DNA of 64,000 bases from Bacillota bacterium (GCA_009711705.1 VENG01000024.1:96836-160835), one strand, 5' to 3'. Counted from the stretch's first letter, positions 25,411-34,609 are shown. The notes: generated from the sequence alone by a model not told the origin. Numbers and translations: made by a program.

Positions 25411-26369
25411 TACTTCGCCTTTGCTCTCCGAACCCGTTTCTTTTGAGGGGCAAGGTTATTTAATGGAGAAGCTAACAAGTGCTGCTCCCTCAAGTCCCCT
25501 TGGGTAAGGGCCACGTACCTTTTAGTCATAGTTAAATCTGTATGACCCATCATCCGTTGGAGGGCAAGAGCGTGTCCACCGTTACGCAGATACTGCAGGG
25601 CGAAGGCATGACGCAAATCATATGGACGGATGTGGACCCCGAGCATTTTGCTATACATTTCCAACCGTTTTCCCCAGGTATGACGGTTTAGGGGTGTTCC
25701 TTCACAACTACAAAAAACAGGTACTTTCTGCCTCCAATCAGGATGCCTGGAAGATATCAATTCTTGAATTGCTTTAGCTGTGACCGGTCCGATTGGCAAT
25801 GTCCTGCTCGACCTGGTTTTTGACTCTTCTGAGCGGATATGCACTTCCAGGGACCGTATATTAATATCTTCTGACAATAAGGAGAATGCCTCTTTGGGGC
25901 GTATACCGGTATCTAACGTAAGGAGCATTAGGGCATAATCGCGAAGTCCTGCAAAGGCTTCTTTGTCGGGTAGCTGAATTAACCGTTTTAAACTCTCTTC
26001 TTCCACATTTACAATGCGACCTTCCGCTTTCCTCCGTTTAAACTTTGCTAACGGGTTCTCTGTAAGGAAACCTTCTTCAACACACCAGTTAAAGAAAGCC
26101 CTAAGGTATGCTAAACGCAGATTATATGTGGCAGGTTTGATCTGCTCAGACATATACACGTAAATCGCAGCCTTCAAGTTCTTGGGGCCAAACGCTTTGG
26201 GGTGCCGCTTGAAAAAAAGATTAACGTGCTTCTTATAATCATCTAGCGTGGTTTCACTCAATCCCTGGGCCTGTTTCCACAATAGGAAACCCTGGAAAGC
26301 TTCCTCCCAATTTTCCTTTTCGGGCAAAGTTTTTTTCTTTTTTACAGTTACAACTTTCTTTTTCGCCAT
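25410..26369 (-). CDS. Tyrosine recombinase / integrase
   Basis: 319 residues. An N-terminal SAM-like core-binding domain (about residues 20-115, LWKQAQGLSETTLDDYKKHV) is followed by the catalytic domain with Arg in DTGIRPKEAF near 170, RPYDLRHAF near 260, GHTDLTMTKRYV near 285 carrying the nucleophilic Tyr. The N- and C-termini are very Lys-rich. ATG after AAGGGGA. It stands about 140 bases from the 3' end of tRNA-Leu, the probable attachment site. It looks intact. Confidence 0.92.
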   Translation of the reverse strand: MAKKKVVTVKKKKTLPEKENWEEAFQGFLLWKQAQGLSETTLDDYKKHVNLFFKRHPKAFGPKNLKAAIYVYMSEQIKPATYNLRLAYLRAFFNWCVEEGFLTENPLAKFKRRKAEGRIVNVEEESLKRLIQLPDKEAFAGLRDYALMLLTLDTGIRPKEAFSLLSEDINIRSLEVHIRSEESKTRSSRTLPIGPVTAKAIQELISSRHPDWRQKVPVFCSCEGTPLNRHTWGKRLEMYSKMLGVHIRPYDLRHAFALQYLRNGGHALALQRMMGHTDLTMTKRYVALTQGDLREQHLLASPLNNLAPQKKRVRRAKAK

Positions 26370-26506
26370 AAATAAAAATCCCCTTTCGCTACTCTAGTAT
26401 TTCTGAACAGAGTATCGTAAGGGGATAATCCCGTGGGGCTGAATTAGGTATCCGGGACTACAACTTGCTGTAAATAAGTCCCAGCCCTGAAACCCCGATT
26501 TTCGTG

Positions 26507-26595
26507 TGGTGCCGGAGACCGGAATTGAACCGGTACGATTGTTACCAATCGCGGGATTTTAAGTCCCGTGCGTCTGCCAGTTCCGCCACTCCGGC
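26507..26595 (-). tRNA. tRNA-Leu (anticodon UAA)
   Basis: On the minus strand the gene reads GCCGGAGTGGCGGAACTGG at its 5' end, the anticodon loop is CTTAAAA (TAA), there is a long variable arm, the T loop is TTCAATT, and it ends CTCCGGC-A-CCA. 89 bases with encoded CCA. It borders the integrase gene. Confidence 0.95.
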
Positions 26596-26723
26596 ATAAT
26601 CTTACTAAATAAACTACTAATTTCAATAAACCTTACATCTCTTGCGCAGAAGTAATTATAACAAAAATAACTTGCCATTGCAACATAAAGCTGCGGAATT
26701 TAAAAATTGGTAACATGCCAGGC

Positions 26724-26767
26724 TTTTAAAATCGCGCTAAATCAGTTCCCTTAGCGCGATTTTAAAA
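26724..26767. repeat. Palindromic repeat family A, copy 1
   Basis: Perfect 17-bp arms (TTTTAAAATCGCGCTAA and its complement) flank the core ATCAGTTCCC. The same GCGCTAA-ATCAGTTCCC-TTAGCGC motif occurs at 40616 and 45713. Confidence 0.8.
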
Positions 26768-26791
26768 GTACGTGAACTCGTTAGCTAAAAA

Positions 26792-26818
26792 GCAAAAAGG
26801 TGCCTGTCCCCTTTTTGC
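26792..26818. repeat. Palindromic repeat family B, copy 1
   Basis: Arms GCAAAAAGG and CCTTTTTGC surround the core TGCCTGTCC. The AGGTGCCTGTCCCC motif returns at 38985-39040 and 40731-40773. Confidence 0.7.
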
Positions 26819-26837
26819 ATACTTTCCTTAACAATTC

Positions 26838-26876
26838 AAAAAAGGCCCTGGTTAAAAAACCAAGGCCTTTTTATTT
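26838..26876 (-). terminator. Terminator of the biotin carboxylase gene
   Basis: AAGGCC-TTGGTT and AACC-AGGGCCTT pair around a T-rich loop, with T runs on both sides, 16 bases after the stop codon. It may work in both directions. Confidence 0.8.
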
Positions 26877-26891
26877 TAGTTGATACCTCTC

Positions 26892-28268
26892 TTATTTTAC
26901 AGCCGCATCTTTTAATGGCACCAAATCGCTGACCAATTCCTGGGCAAAAGTGGTGTAAATATCTCCGTCAATAAAAAGAGGATGCTTTAACACCTGCTGG
27001 TGAAATGGTATAGTGGTCTTTATTCCCTCAATGTTGAACTCGTTCAAGGCTCTTTTCATCCTGGCCATAGCTTCTTCACGGGTGTTTCCCCACACTATTA
27101 CCTTGCTTAACAAGGAATCATAGAAATAAGGAAGCTCGTAACCGCTGTACACATAATCGTCCACGCGTATGGAATGGCCTGCCGGTCTTTCATAGAAAGT
27201 TATCAAACCAGGGCTGGGCATGAAGTTTTGTTCAGGGTCTTCAGCATTGATGCGGCATTCAATGGAGCAACCTTTATTTGTAATATCATCCTGAGAAAAG
27301 TTTAATTTTTCTCCGGCGGCAACCATGATCTGCTCTTTGACAATATCAACTCCGGTGACCATTTCCGATACCGTATGCTCAACTTGAATACGAGTGTTCA
27401 TTTCAATAAAATAGAAGTTTTGGTCTTGATCAAGTATGAACTCAACCGTGCCGGCACTGTTATATTTAATTCCCCGGGCCAGTTTCAGAGCTGCATTCAG
27501 TATTTGCTGGCGGAGCTCTTCACTGAGTACCGGTGACGGGCTTTCCTCGATTAATTTTTGGTGCCGCCTCTGAATTGTGCAGTCCCTCTCTCCCAGGTGT
27601 ACAACATTCCCATAATTATCCGCAAGTATTTGCACTTCGATGTGACGTGCTTTTTCCATGTATTTCTCCAGAAATACCCCGGCATCTACAAAGGACATAT
27701 TTGCTTCTCTTTCGGACATAACCCAAAATTCGTTCAATTCGCGCTCATTTCGGGCTACCCTCAGACCACGACCGCCACCGCCGCCGGAAGGCTTTATCAG
27801 AACCGGATAACCTACTCTTTTGGCTGTACGAATAGCTTCTCGCTTACTGCGAACAGGTTTGGTGTTACCTTCAGCCACAGGAACTCCCAATTGTACAGCA
27901 GTTTCCCTAGCATCTATCTTGCTGCTCATGCGACTCATTATCGATGGGCAAGGACCTATAAAGGTATAGCCATTGTCTTCGCAAGCCCTAGCAAAATCCT
28001 CGTTTTCAGCCAAAAATCCATATCCCGGGTGTATAGCATCAACTTGAGCCTCAGCAGCTACGGCAAGAACATTCGTTATGTTCATATAACTATCCAGCGC
28101 TGATGCCTTACCTACGTAATAGGCTTCATCTGCCATCATGACGTGTTTGGAAGTTGTGTCTGCTTCTGAATATAGAGCTACCGTGCTGATATCTAATTCC
28201 TGACAGGCTCTAATAATTCTGACCGCTATCTCGCCTCTATTGGCAATTAATACTTTTTGGATTCTCAT
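26892..28268 (-). CDS. accC: Biotin carboxylase (AccC or pyruvate/acyl-CoA carboxylase A subunit)
   Basis: 458 residues, the normal length. It carboxylates biotin on its carrier protein using ATP and bicarbonate. Seen: ANRGEIAVRIIRACQ at the N-terminus, HPGYGFLAEN near 86, glycine-rich ATP loop KPSGGGGGRGLR near 160, GERDCTIQRRHQKLIEE near 230, EMNTRIQVEHTVSE near 290. No accB, carboxyltransferase or biotin ligase lies nearby. In related Peptococcaceae such lone genes can serve pyruvate carboxylase, so the partner is uncertain. Two palindromic sites lie about 215 bases upstream. Confidence 0.9.
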   Translation of the reverse strand: MRIQKVLIANRGEIAVRIIRACQELDISTVALYSEADTTSKHVMMADEAYYVGKASALDSYMNITNVLAVAAEAQVDAIHPGYGFLAENEDFARACEDNGYTFIGPCPSIMSRMSSKIDARETAVQLGVPVAEGNTKPVRSKREAIRTAKRVGYPVLIKPSGGGGGRGLRVARNERELNEFWVMSEREANMSFVDAGVFLEKYMEKARHIEVQILADNYGNVVHLGERDCTIQRRHQKLIEESPSPVLSEELRQQILNAALKLARGIKYNSAGTVEFILDQDQNFYFIEMNTRIQVEHTVSEMVTGVDIVKEQIMVAAGEKLNFSQDDITNKGCSIECRINAEDPEQNFMPSPGLITFYERPAGHSIRVDDYVYSGYELPYFYDSLLSKVIVWGNTREEAMARMKRALNEFNIEGIKTTIPFHQQVLKHPLFIDGDIYTTFAQELVSDLVPLKDAAVK

Positions 28269-28480
28269 CTTTACTTTCGGTCACCTCCGGTAAACCACAT
28301 ATAATTAATCTACAGACATGATACCTGTTTGGGAGTAACTTACACAAAAAAAAAGCTATTACAGATTTATATTTGGTACATTTGTTGGATAACTGGTATG
28401 TAACAGGTAAAAAGAATAATTAACTATTTATTTCTCTAATAGATTATTACTTTTACTCTTCCACGTCAATAATTATAGAA

Positions 28481-28528
28481 TAAGTATACATGATACTTAT
28501 TGGCACAGTATTAAGTATACATGATACT
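28481..28528. promoter_or_regulatory. Two copies of a 17-base near-palindrome upstream of accC
   Basis: TAAGTATACATGATACT occurs at 28481-28497 and again at 28512-28528. In the first copy TAAGTAT and ATACTTA form 7-bp arms around ACATG. Repeated dyads 31 bases apart (three helical turns) look like an operator. The layout resembles lipid-gene operators such as FapR sites, but the sequence does not match closely. The rest of 28269-28811 holds no gene. Confidence 0.55.
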
Positions 28529-28728
28529 GGATATTCTATGCAGAATGCTTTAGAAATATGGATTTCAGTGGGGGCTTGGAATTTTTAATGCATTCTTTTA
28601 GGTTCACATTTTCACCCAAAAATAATCAGCCAAACATAATTTTACATGATCGTTTTGTCCTATAACCAGACCAACCAAACTCAAAACCAATGATAATAAT
28701 AAGTAATAATTATCGTTAAACACAAAAA

Positions 28729-28795
28729 GACTCCCACTTCTGTGAGTAGGAGTCTTTTTTACTTCAAGCGGATGGAATCCCCATCAGTTGGAGGT
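28729..28795 (-). repeat. Two-hairpin intergenic repeat, family D, copy 2
   Basis: Read on the minus strand: AACTGATGGGGATTCCATC, CTTGAA, then a hairpin GACTCCTACTCACAGAAGTGGGAGTC-like. Same order and spacing as at 9182-9254. In plus orientation the outer hairpin is followed by six T residues. Confidence 0.65.
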
Positions 28796-28811
28796 ATTCC
28801 TTAACAAGTCA

Positions 28812-29330
28812 CTACGCCACCAATTCAAGAAATTCGTCAAAAGATAACTGAAAAGTATCCTTTGCTTTAGAATCCTCTTTTTTGTCAAACCCCACTTTTC
28901 TAAAAACTTTTCTGGAAGGCTTGTTTTCCTTATGGATTTTAGCTTCCACTTTTTCAAATCTTAAATTTAAAAAAGCCTCTTTTAATCCCTCCCACACAGC
29001 CTTCGTTCCCAAACCATTGTTCCATTTCTCTTTGTCAGCTATGGCAACTACCATTTCAAGCTTATCATTGTTCTTGGGAATTAACCTCAAATAACCTACC
29101 GGTTCAGTGGCGCCCTGTATATCAACCAAATAAAAACGACTCTCGCGATTAAAATGTTGCGTGAAAATATCCATTTGGCTGGTTTCTAAAAGCTGTTCTA
29201 AACGCCTGGACATATCAGGTTTTTCATTTAAATAACGTGTTACTTCCTCATCTGCCATCCATTCCACCATCTGTTCGACATCGGTGGTGTTTATTTCCCG
29301 CCTTAATTTTATATCTGTGGAAAAAGACAT
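28812..29330 (-). CDS. GNAT family N-acetyltransferase (RimJ/RimL-like)
   Basis: 172 residues with the acetyl-CoA-binding GNAT fold: VGYLRLIPKNN strand, VVAIADKEKWNNGLGTKAV (the G-x-G-T-x-A loop) near 105-120, and VEAKIHKENKPSRKVFRKVGF near 130-150, the typical motif B of the RimJ/RimL group. The acetylated substrate is unknown. ATG after AAAGGGGAT. It stands alone. Confidence 0.85.
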   Translation of the reverse strand: MSFSTDIKLRREINTTDVEQMVEWMADEEVTRYLNEKPDMSRRLEQLLETSQMDIFTQHFNRESRFYLVDIQGATEPVGYLRLIPKNNDKLEMVVAIADKEKWNNGLGTKAVWEGLKEAFLNLRFEKVEAKIHKENKPSRKVFRKVGFDKKEDSKAKDTFQLSFDEFLELVA

Positions 29331-29491
29331 CCAATCCCCTTTCTTAATAAGAAGATTCTCGAATTTCTACCACACGCAAGTTTAACATTGTGCTTTTTAA
29401 CAGTCAAACACTGTCTGTTTTCAAGAGAAGTAAATATTTATTTTTATCTGCTTTATAGCTACGCAAAGAAAATCTCTGGGCTTCATATTTA

Positions 29492-30259
29492 TCAACCCGC
29501 CTTAGCAGAAACCAGCTTCTTTAACTTTTCCTGCAACTCCATAGTATCACCAGCTTGTACCACATTCTCATTAATAGTTACCGTTGGCACCCCTAATCCT
29601 TTTTTGATCCCGGCCAAACACTCACGTGCTTCCCTAACCCGGTCTATATTGTATTCCTTGAAAGCTATATTTTGCTCTTTAATTGCATTTATCACCTCTG
29701 CACAAGCAGGGCAATGGTCACCCGTATAAACCACAACCCCGGACGTTTTCAATTGGACGGCCGGTTCACGACGGGGTTTATCATGCCACCACTGCCTTAG
29801 TCTAATCATTTGCCCGGCAAGAAAACCCATGGGGCAAAAACTACACCAAGTGCGCTGGTGAAATGCAACCCCGGCAACAATACCTATAGCCGTTGTCACC
29901 GAGACTAACCGGACAAATACAAACCCTATTTCGGCAATGGTTTCCGCAGCAGATAATCCGGTAAATAACGTATAAAATAGAAACAATAAAAAAATCGCTT
30001 TAAACCAGACAGATCTAAGAAAAGCCGGTGCCTTTCGGCTGCGGCTTATTTTAGATAAAATAACATCATTAAATATACCCCGGGGACAAAACAGCGCGCA
30101 CCATTTTCGGCGACCTGTAATAAGTGCTACAATTACCGGTGCAGTCATGCAAACCAACGCTATTAAACCTATGGCAGGGTAGAACCAGCCAATAGCCAAA
30201 AAACCTATTAATAAAGTCCAGGAGTATTTTCGCAATGTAAACTTTCCTTGCTTGCCCAT
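29492..30259 (-). CDS. Membrane 4Fe-4S protein fused to a glutaredoxin-like domain
   Basis: 255 residues. The N-terminal about 170 residues have four to five membrane segments and two Cys motifs WCALFCPRG and WCSFCPMG, like NapH/RdxA-type electron-transfer proteins. The last about 80 residues form a glutaredoxin/thioredoxin fold with VVYTGDHCPACAEV (CPAC active site) and GVPTVTINE. It probably passes electrons from a membrane iron-sulfur unit to a thiol pair. The partner is unknown. ATG after AGAAGGTGG. No neighbours in the same direction nearby. Confidence 0.8.
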   Translation of the reverse strand: MGKQGKFTLRKYSWTLLIGFLAIGWFYPAIGLIALVCMTAPVIVALITGRRKWCALFCPRGIFNDVILSKISRSRKAPAFLRSVWFKAIFLLFLFYTLFTGLSAAETIAEIGFVFVRLVSVTTAIGIVAGVAFHQRTWCSFCPMGFLAGQMIRLRQWWHDKPRREPAVQLKTSGVVVYTGDHCPACAEVINAIKEQNIAFKEYNIDRVREARECLAGIKKGLGVPTVTINENVVQAGDTMELQEKLKKLVSAKAG

Positions 30260-30620
30260 TTTAGCCCACCTTCTCAGTATTTGTTTGCAGATTACATGTA
30301 TTTACAGAGATTAATTTAAAGCCCGCCTTATACTTCCTACCTTTGTGATTCTTTTCAAACATCTACTTCTAGTATGAACAAAGAAATGTCGAAATACCTG
30401 TGAGAACCCGTAAAATTATCTCCGGCTTAAGTTTTTTCTTATAATTAGTTAACCAACTTATTTGGTGTTTAATATCGTACATAGTTGTATCAAATACAAC
30501 AAGGCAAGAGCATTGTTTCACAAGTCAGCCTTACAATTGTCTGCTAACATATATTTTTACACTCCAAAAACCGCATAGATTGCGCCATTTCACAAATAAT
30601 CACCCGGTGACCGGTTGTAT

Positions 30621-30636
30621 TGGCACGCTAAATGCA
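30621..30636 (+). promoter_or_regulatory. Sigma-54-like -24/-12 promoter for the TauE gene
   Basis: TGGCACG-CTAA-ATGCA matches the consensus TGGCACG-N4-TTGCA at all but one base, with GG and GC exactly 12 apart. It lies about 175 bases upstream of the exporter start. The region 30260-30810 holds no gene; it divides two transcription units and would have room for an activator site. Confidence 0.6.
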
Positions 30637-30810
30637 TTAAAAGTCAGTAGATTATACTCATTTTCACAAATCTGAAACTGAAATTAACATTACCAACATT
30701 TTAAGAAGGGGTGAGGCCTAAAACAAAATAAGGAAGTACTGATTTGAAAATAATAAAATAATAAATTAGATTCTATTACCGCTTTCGCTGTGATTAGGGA
30801 GGGAAAGACC

Positions 30811-31758
30811 ATGATACAAGGCTTGCTGGATAGTATCAATAACATAGGCATGACGGTCTCGTCGAACGCCGGCGGAACAGGTGAGGCCGTAGCCGCGGCT
30901 GCCGGCAACTCAGGACTGGACTGGTGGATGTGGCCGTTAATCCTCTTTGCAACTACTTTCGTTATGGGTATTGCTGCTGTTTTAGCCGGAGTTGGCGGTG
31001 GTGTACTGTTTGTTCCCATTGTGGGAAGCTTTTTTCCGTTCCACCTGGACTTCGTCCGCGGGGCAGGTTTGATAGTAGCGTTATCCGGTGCTCTGGCTGC
31101 AGGACCGGGCTTACTGAAGGCAAACCTGGCCAACCTAAGGCTTGCATTACCGGTAGCACTTATCGCATCGACATTCAGTATAGTGGGTGCCTTTTTAGGC
31201 CTAGCACTACCAGTACCAATCTTAAAAATCTGTTTGGGTGTTACTATTACATTCATTGCTATACTTTTTATTTTTTCTAAAAACAGTGAGTATCCTACCG
31301 TTGGGGAAAGAGACTCTTTGACCAAGAAACTGGAGATTTCCGGCTCTTACTGGGAGCCCTCCTACAATAAGAAAATTGATTGGACCGTTTGGCGTACACC
31401 TCAAGGCTTTTTGCTATTCATTATTATCGGCTTAGTTGCAGGCATGTTCGGGCTGGGTGCCGGCTGGGCCAATGTCCCGGTATTGAATTTGTTAATGGGA
31501 GCACCTTTAAAGGTCGCTGTCGGTTCCAGTAAATTTTTGCTTTCCATAACAGATACGTCTGCAGCTTGGATCTACTTAAATAAAGGCGCTGTTCTTCCCA
31601 TTATTGCGGTTCCTTCAGTTTTAGGAATTATGTTAGGATCGCTGGTGGGTGTAAAACTTTTAGCCATTGCTAAACCTAAGGCTGTAAGATACCTCGTGAT
31701 TGCCATACTGCTATTTGCCGGAATCAGGTCCCTTTTAGAAGGACTCGGATGGGGGTAG
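30811..31758 (+). CDS. TauE/SafE family anion exporter
   Basis: 315 residues with eight to nine membrane segments. Two related halves: VGGGVLFVPIVGSFFP...GAGLIVALSGALA and GLGAGWANVPVLNLLMGAPLKVAVGSS. TauE/SafE proteins export sulfite, sulfoacetate or related anions. In sulfate-reducing relatives a sulfite role is plausible but not shown here. The ATG at 30811 follows GGGAGG. The DUF1634 gene follows 4 bases later. A sigma-54-like promoter lies upstream, so nitrogen- or metabolite-linked control is possible. Confidence 0.87.
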   Translation: MIQGLLDSINNIGMTVSSNAGGTGEAVAAAAGNSGLDWWMWPLILFATTFVMGIAAVLAGVGGGVLFVPIVGSFFPFHLDFVRGAGLIVALSGALAAGPGLLKANLANLRLALPVALIASTFSIVGAFLGLALPVPILKICLGVTITFIAILFIFSKNSEYPTVGERDSLTKKLEISGSYWEPSYNKKIDWTVWRTPQGFLLFIIIGLVAGMFGLGAGWANVPVLNLLMGAPLKVAVGSSKFLLSITDTSAAWIYLNKGAVLPIIAVPSVLGIMLGSLVGVKLLAIAKPKAVRYLVIAILLFAGIRSLLEGLGWG

Positions 31759-31762
31759 GAAA

Positions 31763-32209
31763 ATGAGTGCAAATAAAAATAACAGACAACCGGCACAAAC
31801 TGTAGATGTACCGGATTACCAGGTTAAGTATGCGAATTTGCTGCTATATGGTTCATGGTTAGGAATAGCCGTTCTTGCAATAACCTTTGCTATGTATGTT
31901 TTCGGAGTAGTGCCTGCTTATATCAACCCGGCTGATATGCCGCAATACTGGAGTATGCAATCTACTGAATACCTTGATGCAGTTGGATTGCACGGTGGCT
32001 GGGAATGGCTCACGCTGTTAGGTAGCGGTGATTTCATTAACTTCCTTGGAATTGCATTTTTAGCCGGGCTTACCGTTATTGGGTATATAATCTTGCTGTT
32101 ACCCGCCTTTATTAAAAAGAAGGATAACGCTTTTACTGCCATTGTCATCACGGAAATTTTAGTTCTAGTTCTGGCAGCATCCGGTATATTAGGCTCCGGT
32201 GGACACTAA
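31763..32209 (+). CDS. DUF1634 family membrane protein
   Basis: 148 residues with four membrane segments (NLLLYGSWLGIAVLAITFAM, FLGIAFLAGLTVIGYIILLL and two more). DUF1634 proteins are regularly encoded with TauE/SafE exporters and probably act as a partner subunit. ATG after GGGGGTAGGAAA, 4 bases beyond the exporter stop. Confidence 0.85.
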   Translation: MSANKNNRQPAQTVDVPDYQVKYANLLLYGSWLGIAVLAITFAMYVFGVVPAYINPADMPQYWSMQSTEYLDAVGLHGGWEWLTLLGSGDFINFLGIAFLAGLTVIGYIILLLPAFIKKKDNAFTAIVITEILVLVLAASGILGSGGH

Positions 32210-32244
32210 CTTGCGAATTTGGGTACGGTTTTATTTTAGTTTTT

Positions 32245-32288
32245 AAAAGTAACGCCTGCTAAACAAGAAAAGCAGGCGTTACTTTTTT
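32245..32288 (+). terminator. Terminator of the TauE-DUF1634 operon
   Basis: AAAAGTAACGCCTGCT pairs with AGCAGGCGTTACTTTT around a 10-base loop and ends in T6. Confidence 0.9.
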
Positions 32289-32379
32289 CCAAAAATACCT
32301 ATGGTGTTTTTGTTATACATGTTATAATATCTGAGTGTAAATGCTTAAGATGACGAAATTATTTTGGGAGGTAAGAACA

Positions 32380-32715
32380 TTGTCTCAGGCTGTTATGGAC
32401 AAGGCTGCTGAATTAGGAAACCTGATCACTGAAACTAAAGAATATGCCGACGTGAAGGAAAAACAATCGGCAATGTTTAAAGACGGCAACGCCGTAGAAT
32501 TGCTACAAGCATATGATGAACTGAAAAAAACTCAAAAGGAAAAGCAGGAAAAAGGGGAACAACTTACGGACGAGGACACCAAAGCAATGGAAAATGCCGA
32601 AGCACAATTATCAGGGAACGCTACTATCAATGGTTTTTTCGAAGCCCAAAACAAGTTTCAACAGTTACTAAACAGCGCCATTGAAACAGTAATCAAGCCC
32701 TGCAGGGAAAACTAA
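32380..32715 (+). CDS. YlbF/YmcA family protein
   Basis: 111 residues, helical, matching the YlbF family (DUF964): MDKAAELGNLITETKEY, MFKDGNAVELLQAYDEL, GNATINGFFEAQNKFQQLLN. In Bacillus the YlbF-YmcA-YaaT complex affects RNase Y activity, competence and sporulation. A TTG at 32380 follows GGGAGG; an upstream in-frame ATG at 32341 has no ribosome site. Single gene with its own terminator. Confidence 0.85.
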   Translation: MSQAVMDKAAELGNLITETKEYADVKEKQSAMFKDGNAVELLQAYDELKKTQKEKQEKGEQLTDEDTKAMENAEAQLSGNATINGFFEAQNKFQQLLNSAIETVIKPCREN

Positions 32716-32722
32716 ATAACCC

Positions 32723-32754
32723 AAAAAGCTCGGTTAAAAATGCCGAGCTTTTTT
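32723..32754 (+). terminator. Terminator after the YlbF-family gene
   Basis: AAAAGCTCGG and CCGAGCTTTT enclose a short loop, followed by more T residues. Confidence 0.85.
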
Positions 32755-32801
32755 ATTTCACTTTAGAAAAGCATACCTTGCCTAATATGACAACTTCATA
32801 T

Positions 32802-33944
32802 TTATACTGTAAATACAAATTTATTTAAAACTGCCCTCAGCTTCTCAGCCATACCTGCAAGTTCTTCAGCCGTTTGAGCCGCTTCGGTGGTTCCAGCAGC
32901 AATTTCCTCACTACTGGATGCTAACTGACCCGTTCCTTCACTGGCCAACTTCAGTTCCTTTACTGTTTCTTTTATCCTCTTATTTATTGCGGATACCTTT
33001 TCTAACACGTCTTTAAGTTGACTACCGGTTTCCCTGACCAGGGTAACCCCATCGGTGGTTTCTACCTGGCTCTCCCTCACCCGCTGCACAGCACTCTCAG
33101 TTTCGACATGTATGGTTTTTAGTAACTTAGCTATTTCTTCAGCAGAAGTACTCGATTGGTCGGCTAATTTTCTAACTTCCTCCGCAACTACCGCAAATCC
33201 TTTTCCATGTTCTCCTGCCCGTGCCGCTTCAATGGCAGCATTTAAGGCCAACAAATTAGTCTGTTCTGAAATATGAGTTATTACCGTAATTATTTCTGCT
33301 ATATGCTTTGAATTCTGGTTTAAGCTCTCAATGGTTCCCGCGATCTCATTAACAGTATCGTGTACCACACTTATTTTGTTTATTGTCTGTTCAGACATTG
33401 TCATTCCCTCTGCTGCAGCTAAACGGACTTCTTCACCAAAGTCAGCAAAATGAAGTGCGTTAGACGATGCATCTTCTGTTACAGATGCTATATTCAAAGT
33501 ATTACCGGCCATTTCCTCCACCAGAGCATTAATTTCCTGCCCGGATGCCGCCAGATTCTCGCTCTGCTTAGCTAATCTTTCTGAAACATAATTGATGTCC
33601 CTCAATAAATTAACCATTGTATCCTGAGTTTTATTAACTACTCCTGCTAAGCGTCCAATTTCGTTTTCATCTTTTATAGTTATTCGTTCCCCTGTAAAAT
33701 TGCCGTCTGCCAAAACTTCCAACCTGTCACACATCTGTCGCAGGGGAAAAGCTATGTACATTTTAATGCCAATAACAACAGCCAGAATAACTACTAAAAG
33801 CTGCAAATAGAAAATCGTTATCACTGCTACCGTTACCTCAAAACCGGGAACCACTTTATCCGTTATGTAAAGCATAACGCTAGCAGCAATAACCAACACC
33901 GGAATCAGTCTCGACCCCATTTTCCAGCCCACACTCATTTTCAA
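32802..33944 (-). CDS. Methyl-accepting chemotaxis protein
   Basis: 380 residues. Two membrane segments at about residues 12-27 and 40-62 with almost no extracellular loop, a HAMP domain (about 65-115, [17 protein letters not shown]), then the coiled-coil signalling domain with the hairpin tip [26 protein letters not shown] (positions about 220-245, the conserved core). Without an outer sensor it probably senses the membrane or cytoplasmic state. Start TTG after GGGGTGACGG. No chemotaxis genes nearby. Confidence 0.92.
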   Translation of the reverse strand: MKMSVGWKMGSRLIPVLVIAASVMLYITDKVVPGFEVTVAVITIFYLQLLVVILAVVIGIKMYIAFPLRQMCDRLEVLADGNFTGERITIKDENEIGRLAGVVNKTQDTMVNLLRDINYVSERLAKQSENLAASGQEINALVEEMAGNTLNIASVTEDASSNALHFADFGEEVRLAAAEGMTMSEQTINKISVVHDTVNEIAGTIESLNQNSKHIAEIITVITHISEQTNLLALNAAIEAARAGEHGKGFAVVAEEVRKLADQSSTSAEEIAKLLKTIHVETESAVQRVRESQVETTDGVTLVRETGSQLKDVLEKVSAINKRIKETVKELKLASEGTGQLASSSEEIAAGTTEAAQTAEELAGMAEKLRAVLNKFVFTV

Positions 33945-34029
33945 TTGCCCGTCACCCCTTAAATGAAATATCTCTTATATATTATGAGTGAATATTCATT
34001 TTTCCTGCCTTTCTTGTGAAAAATTTAGA

Positions 34030-34378
34030 TTACTTGACAAATTGAGTAATCACAAGAAAAAACGCCCTCTTAAAAGAGCGTTTCATAAACTTATAAACTA
34101 TTATATCTTTGTCTTGCTGGGTAATAGCACCGGTTGGGCAATTCACGGAGCAAGTAGCACACCCGACACACTTGATCACCGGACGATAAAAATCTGTTTT
34201 AAGGTACTCTGAATCAACATAGCCCAGCTCAAGGCATCTACTCCAACGCTGTTTCGGCAGCTCTATCCACGCACTCACCACAAGCAATACAGAGATCACA
34301 TCGTAAGCACCGGCTTGCCTCGGCTACTGCAGCATCCTCACTAACCGCCTGCATTATTTCTGCAATGATTTTGCTCAT
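34030..34378 (-). pseudogene. Broken 2[4Fe-4S] ferredoxin-like gene
   Basis: From ATG 34378 the frame reads SRCLRCDLCIACGECVDR, then a stop follows AAETALE. Another frame downstream continues ELGYVDSEY...KCVGCATCSVNCPTGAI, the second Cys cluster. The two halves fit one protein if at least one frameshift around 34240-34260 is undone. CLRCDLCIACGEC resembles the C-terminal ferredoxin unit attached to some flavin oxidoreductases. No ribosome site is seen. The gene is probably dead. Confidence 0.7.
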
Positions 34379-34609
34379 TAATAAAGGACTATGTTAACTT
34401 CCAGCATAACCTGCTGCCCCCACTTTTTTGCCAAAACAGATGTCAACTTCTCTCTCAAAGTTCTTTAAAATTTCCCTACAGGATATAATTAATTAGCGTT
34501 ATCAATAGGATAACTGAAATACATAATATCCAATGTCATCATGTCGACAGTGAAATGTCTTTTTTTCGACATTTTATTTAATTACACAAATTTGCTTATA
34601 CAGCAAAAT

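Larger units (their letters stand above)
13026..26506. mobile_element. Decayed prophage or integrative element at tRNA-Leu
   Basis: The right end is set by a tyrosine recombinase gene followed by tRNA-Leu, whose 3' end faces the element: a classic integration site. Within it lie fragments of a terminase, a DPPY methyltransferase and another integrase, a terminase small subunit, a Dam-like methylase, a tRNA-like stub and three virion-like genes. Most genes are on the minus strand. Many are broken. I looked for a second copy of the tRNA 3' end on the left and did not find one, so the left limit (about 13 kb) is an estimate, and the region may be two overlapping elements. Confidence 0.65.

Noticed and set aside
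27558..28103. Long open frame opposite accC
   Set aside because: It lies wholly inside the biotin carboxylase gene on the other strand, has no ribosome site and no recognisable protein pattern.
30690..31325. 211-codon frame opposite the TauE gene
   Set aside because: Its sequence is the antisense of a well-supported membrane protein and looks like low-complexity Pro/Ala/Thr.
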